A stretch of 6,048 nt of DNA from contig JAIOTM010000373.1 of the NCBI GenBank assembly GCA_021106755.1, positions 1 through 6,048 of the forward strand, read 5' to 3'. A program made the translations under genes and the position numbers. Positions 5,920 to 6,048 of the stretch are shown here, in pieces (the stretch's first letter is position 1; every line of letters starts with the position of its first letter). The notes beneath the pieces are model-generated. The model saw only the letters and a program-made list of their open reading frames with translations. It was not told the origin of the DNA and made no database searches. The DNA comes from Candidatus Cloacimonadota bacterium. Lineage in GTDB: Bacteria > Cloacimonadota > Cloacimonadia > Cloacimonadales > JAIOQZ01.

Positions 5920-6048
5920 TTATAATTCAAAACGATATACATTTCCAATTCTGTCAAACGCCGCGAAACCTGAAGTCTCAAGCAACGCGAAATCTGATGA
6001 TGATGCTGTGAAAAATATCAATCGCCTGATATCCTGTAAAGCAAAATC
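5920..6048 (-). CDS. C-terminal end of an unrecognised protein (start outside window)
   Basis: From the right edge one minus-strand frame stays open for 42 codons and ends with TAA at 5920-5922; the other two minus-strand frames close within 23 codons. The end reads ...SGFAAFDRIGNVYRFEL, a beta-strand-like pattern resembling the last blade of a propeller or another beta-rich fold, but no family can be named. The stop lies only 17 bases before the GTG of the DUF1573-rhodanese gene, and that gap is largely filled by its ribosome binding site. The two would therefore share an operon whose promoter lies outside the window. A 42-codon open frame can arise by chance, so confidence is moderate. Confidence 0.45.
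   Translation of the reverse strand, partial: DFALQDIRRLIFFTASSSDFALLETSGFAAFDRIGNVYRFEL

Noticed and set aside
5799..6011. Plus-strand open frame of 70 codons
   Set aside because: Antisense to the signal peptide and ribosome binding site of the DUF1573-rhodanese gene and to the upstream partial gene; no recognisable features.

Overview
The window is a compact stretch of bacterial chromosome. It holds five complete genes and two that run off the edges. Strong AGGAGG-type ribosome binding sites, GTG starts, ATGA gene overlaps and mid-range GC content (by eye) are present. A DUF1573-rhodanese protein and a secreted VIT-type protein fit an uncultured member of the FCB group or a neighbouring candidate phylum (Cloacimonadota-like). 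This placement is an inference from gene types, not from a marker gene. The strong Shine-Dalgarno sites argue against a typical Bacteroidota genome.

Layout. Positions 1-733 (minus) encode the N-terminal 244 residues of an exported VIT-domain protein. Positions 924-1745 (minus) encode AmrB, the MEMO1-family protein of the AmmeMemoRadiSam system. A divergent spacer of about 190 bp follows, with a candidate promoter for each side and a strong inverted repeat. Next comes a tight plus-strand operon: pyrE (1936-2502), a fused pdxA-methyltransferase gene (2499-4214) and rnhB (4211-4822). Each junction is an ATGA overlap, which implies coupled translation. It joins pyrimidine synthesis, the vitamin B6 pathway, an unknown methylation and ribonucleotide removal. 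rnhB ends at 4822 and the next minus-strand gene ends at 4823, so the two are convergent with no gap.

The most interesting object is the minus-strand gene at 4823-5902. Its reading frame is open for 359 codons except for one in-frame UGA at 5705-5707. Upstream of the UGA are a signal peptide and the first half of a DUF1573 domain. Downstream, in the same frame, are the rest of DUF1573 and two rhodanese-like domains. The UGA falls exactly where DUF1573 proteins carry the second cysteine of their Cys-Gly-Cys motif. Six bases later the mRNA can form a perfect 7-bp stem capped by GGUC, the same four bases found in the loop of the E. coli fdhF selenocysteine insertion element. I read this as a candidate selenoprotein (Cys-Gly-Sec), not a broken gene. 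Two genes here use UGA as a normal stop, so genome-wide UGA reassignment is unlikely. Just upstream (5920-6048, minus) is the probable 3' end of another gene in the same operon.
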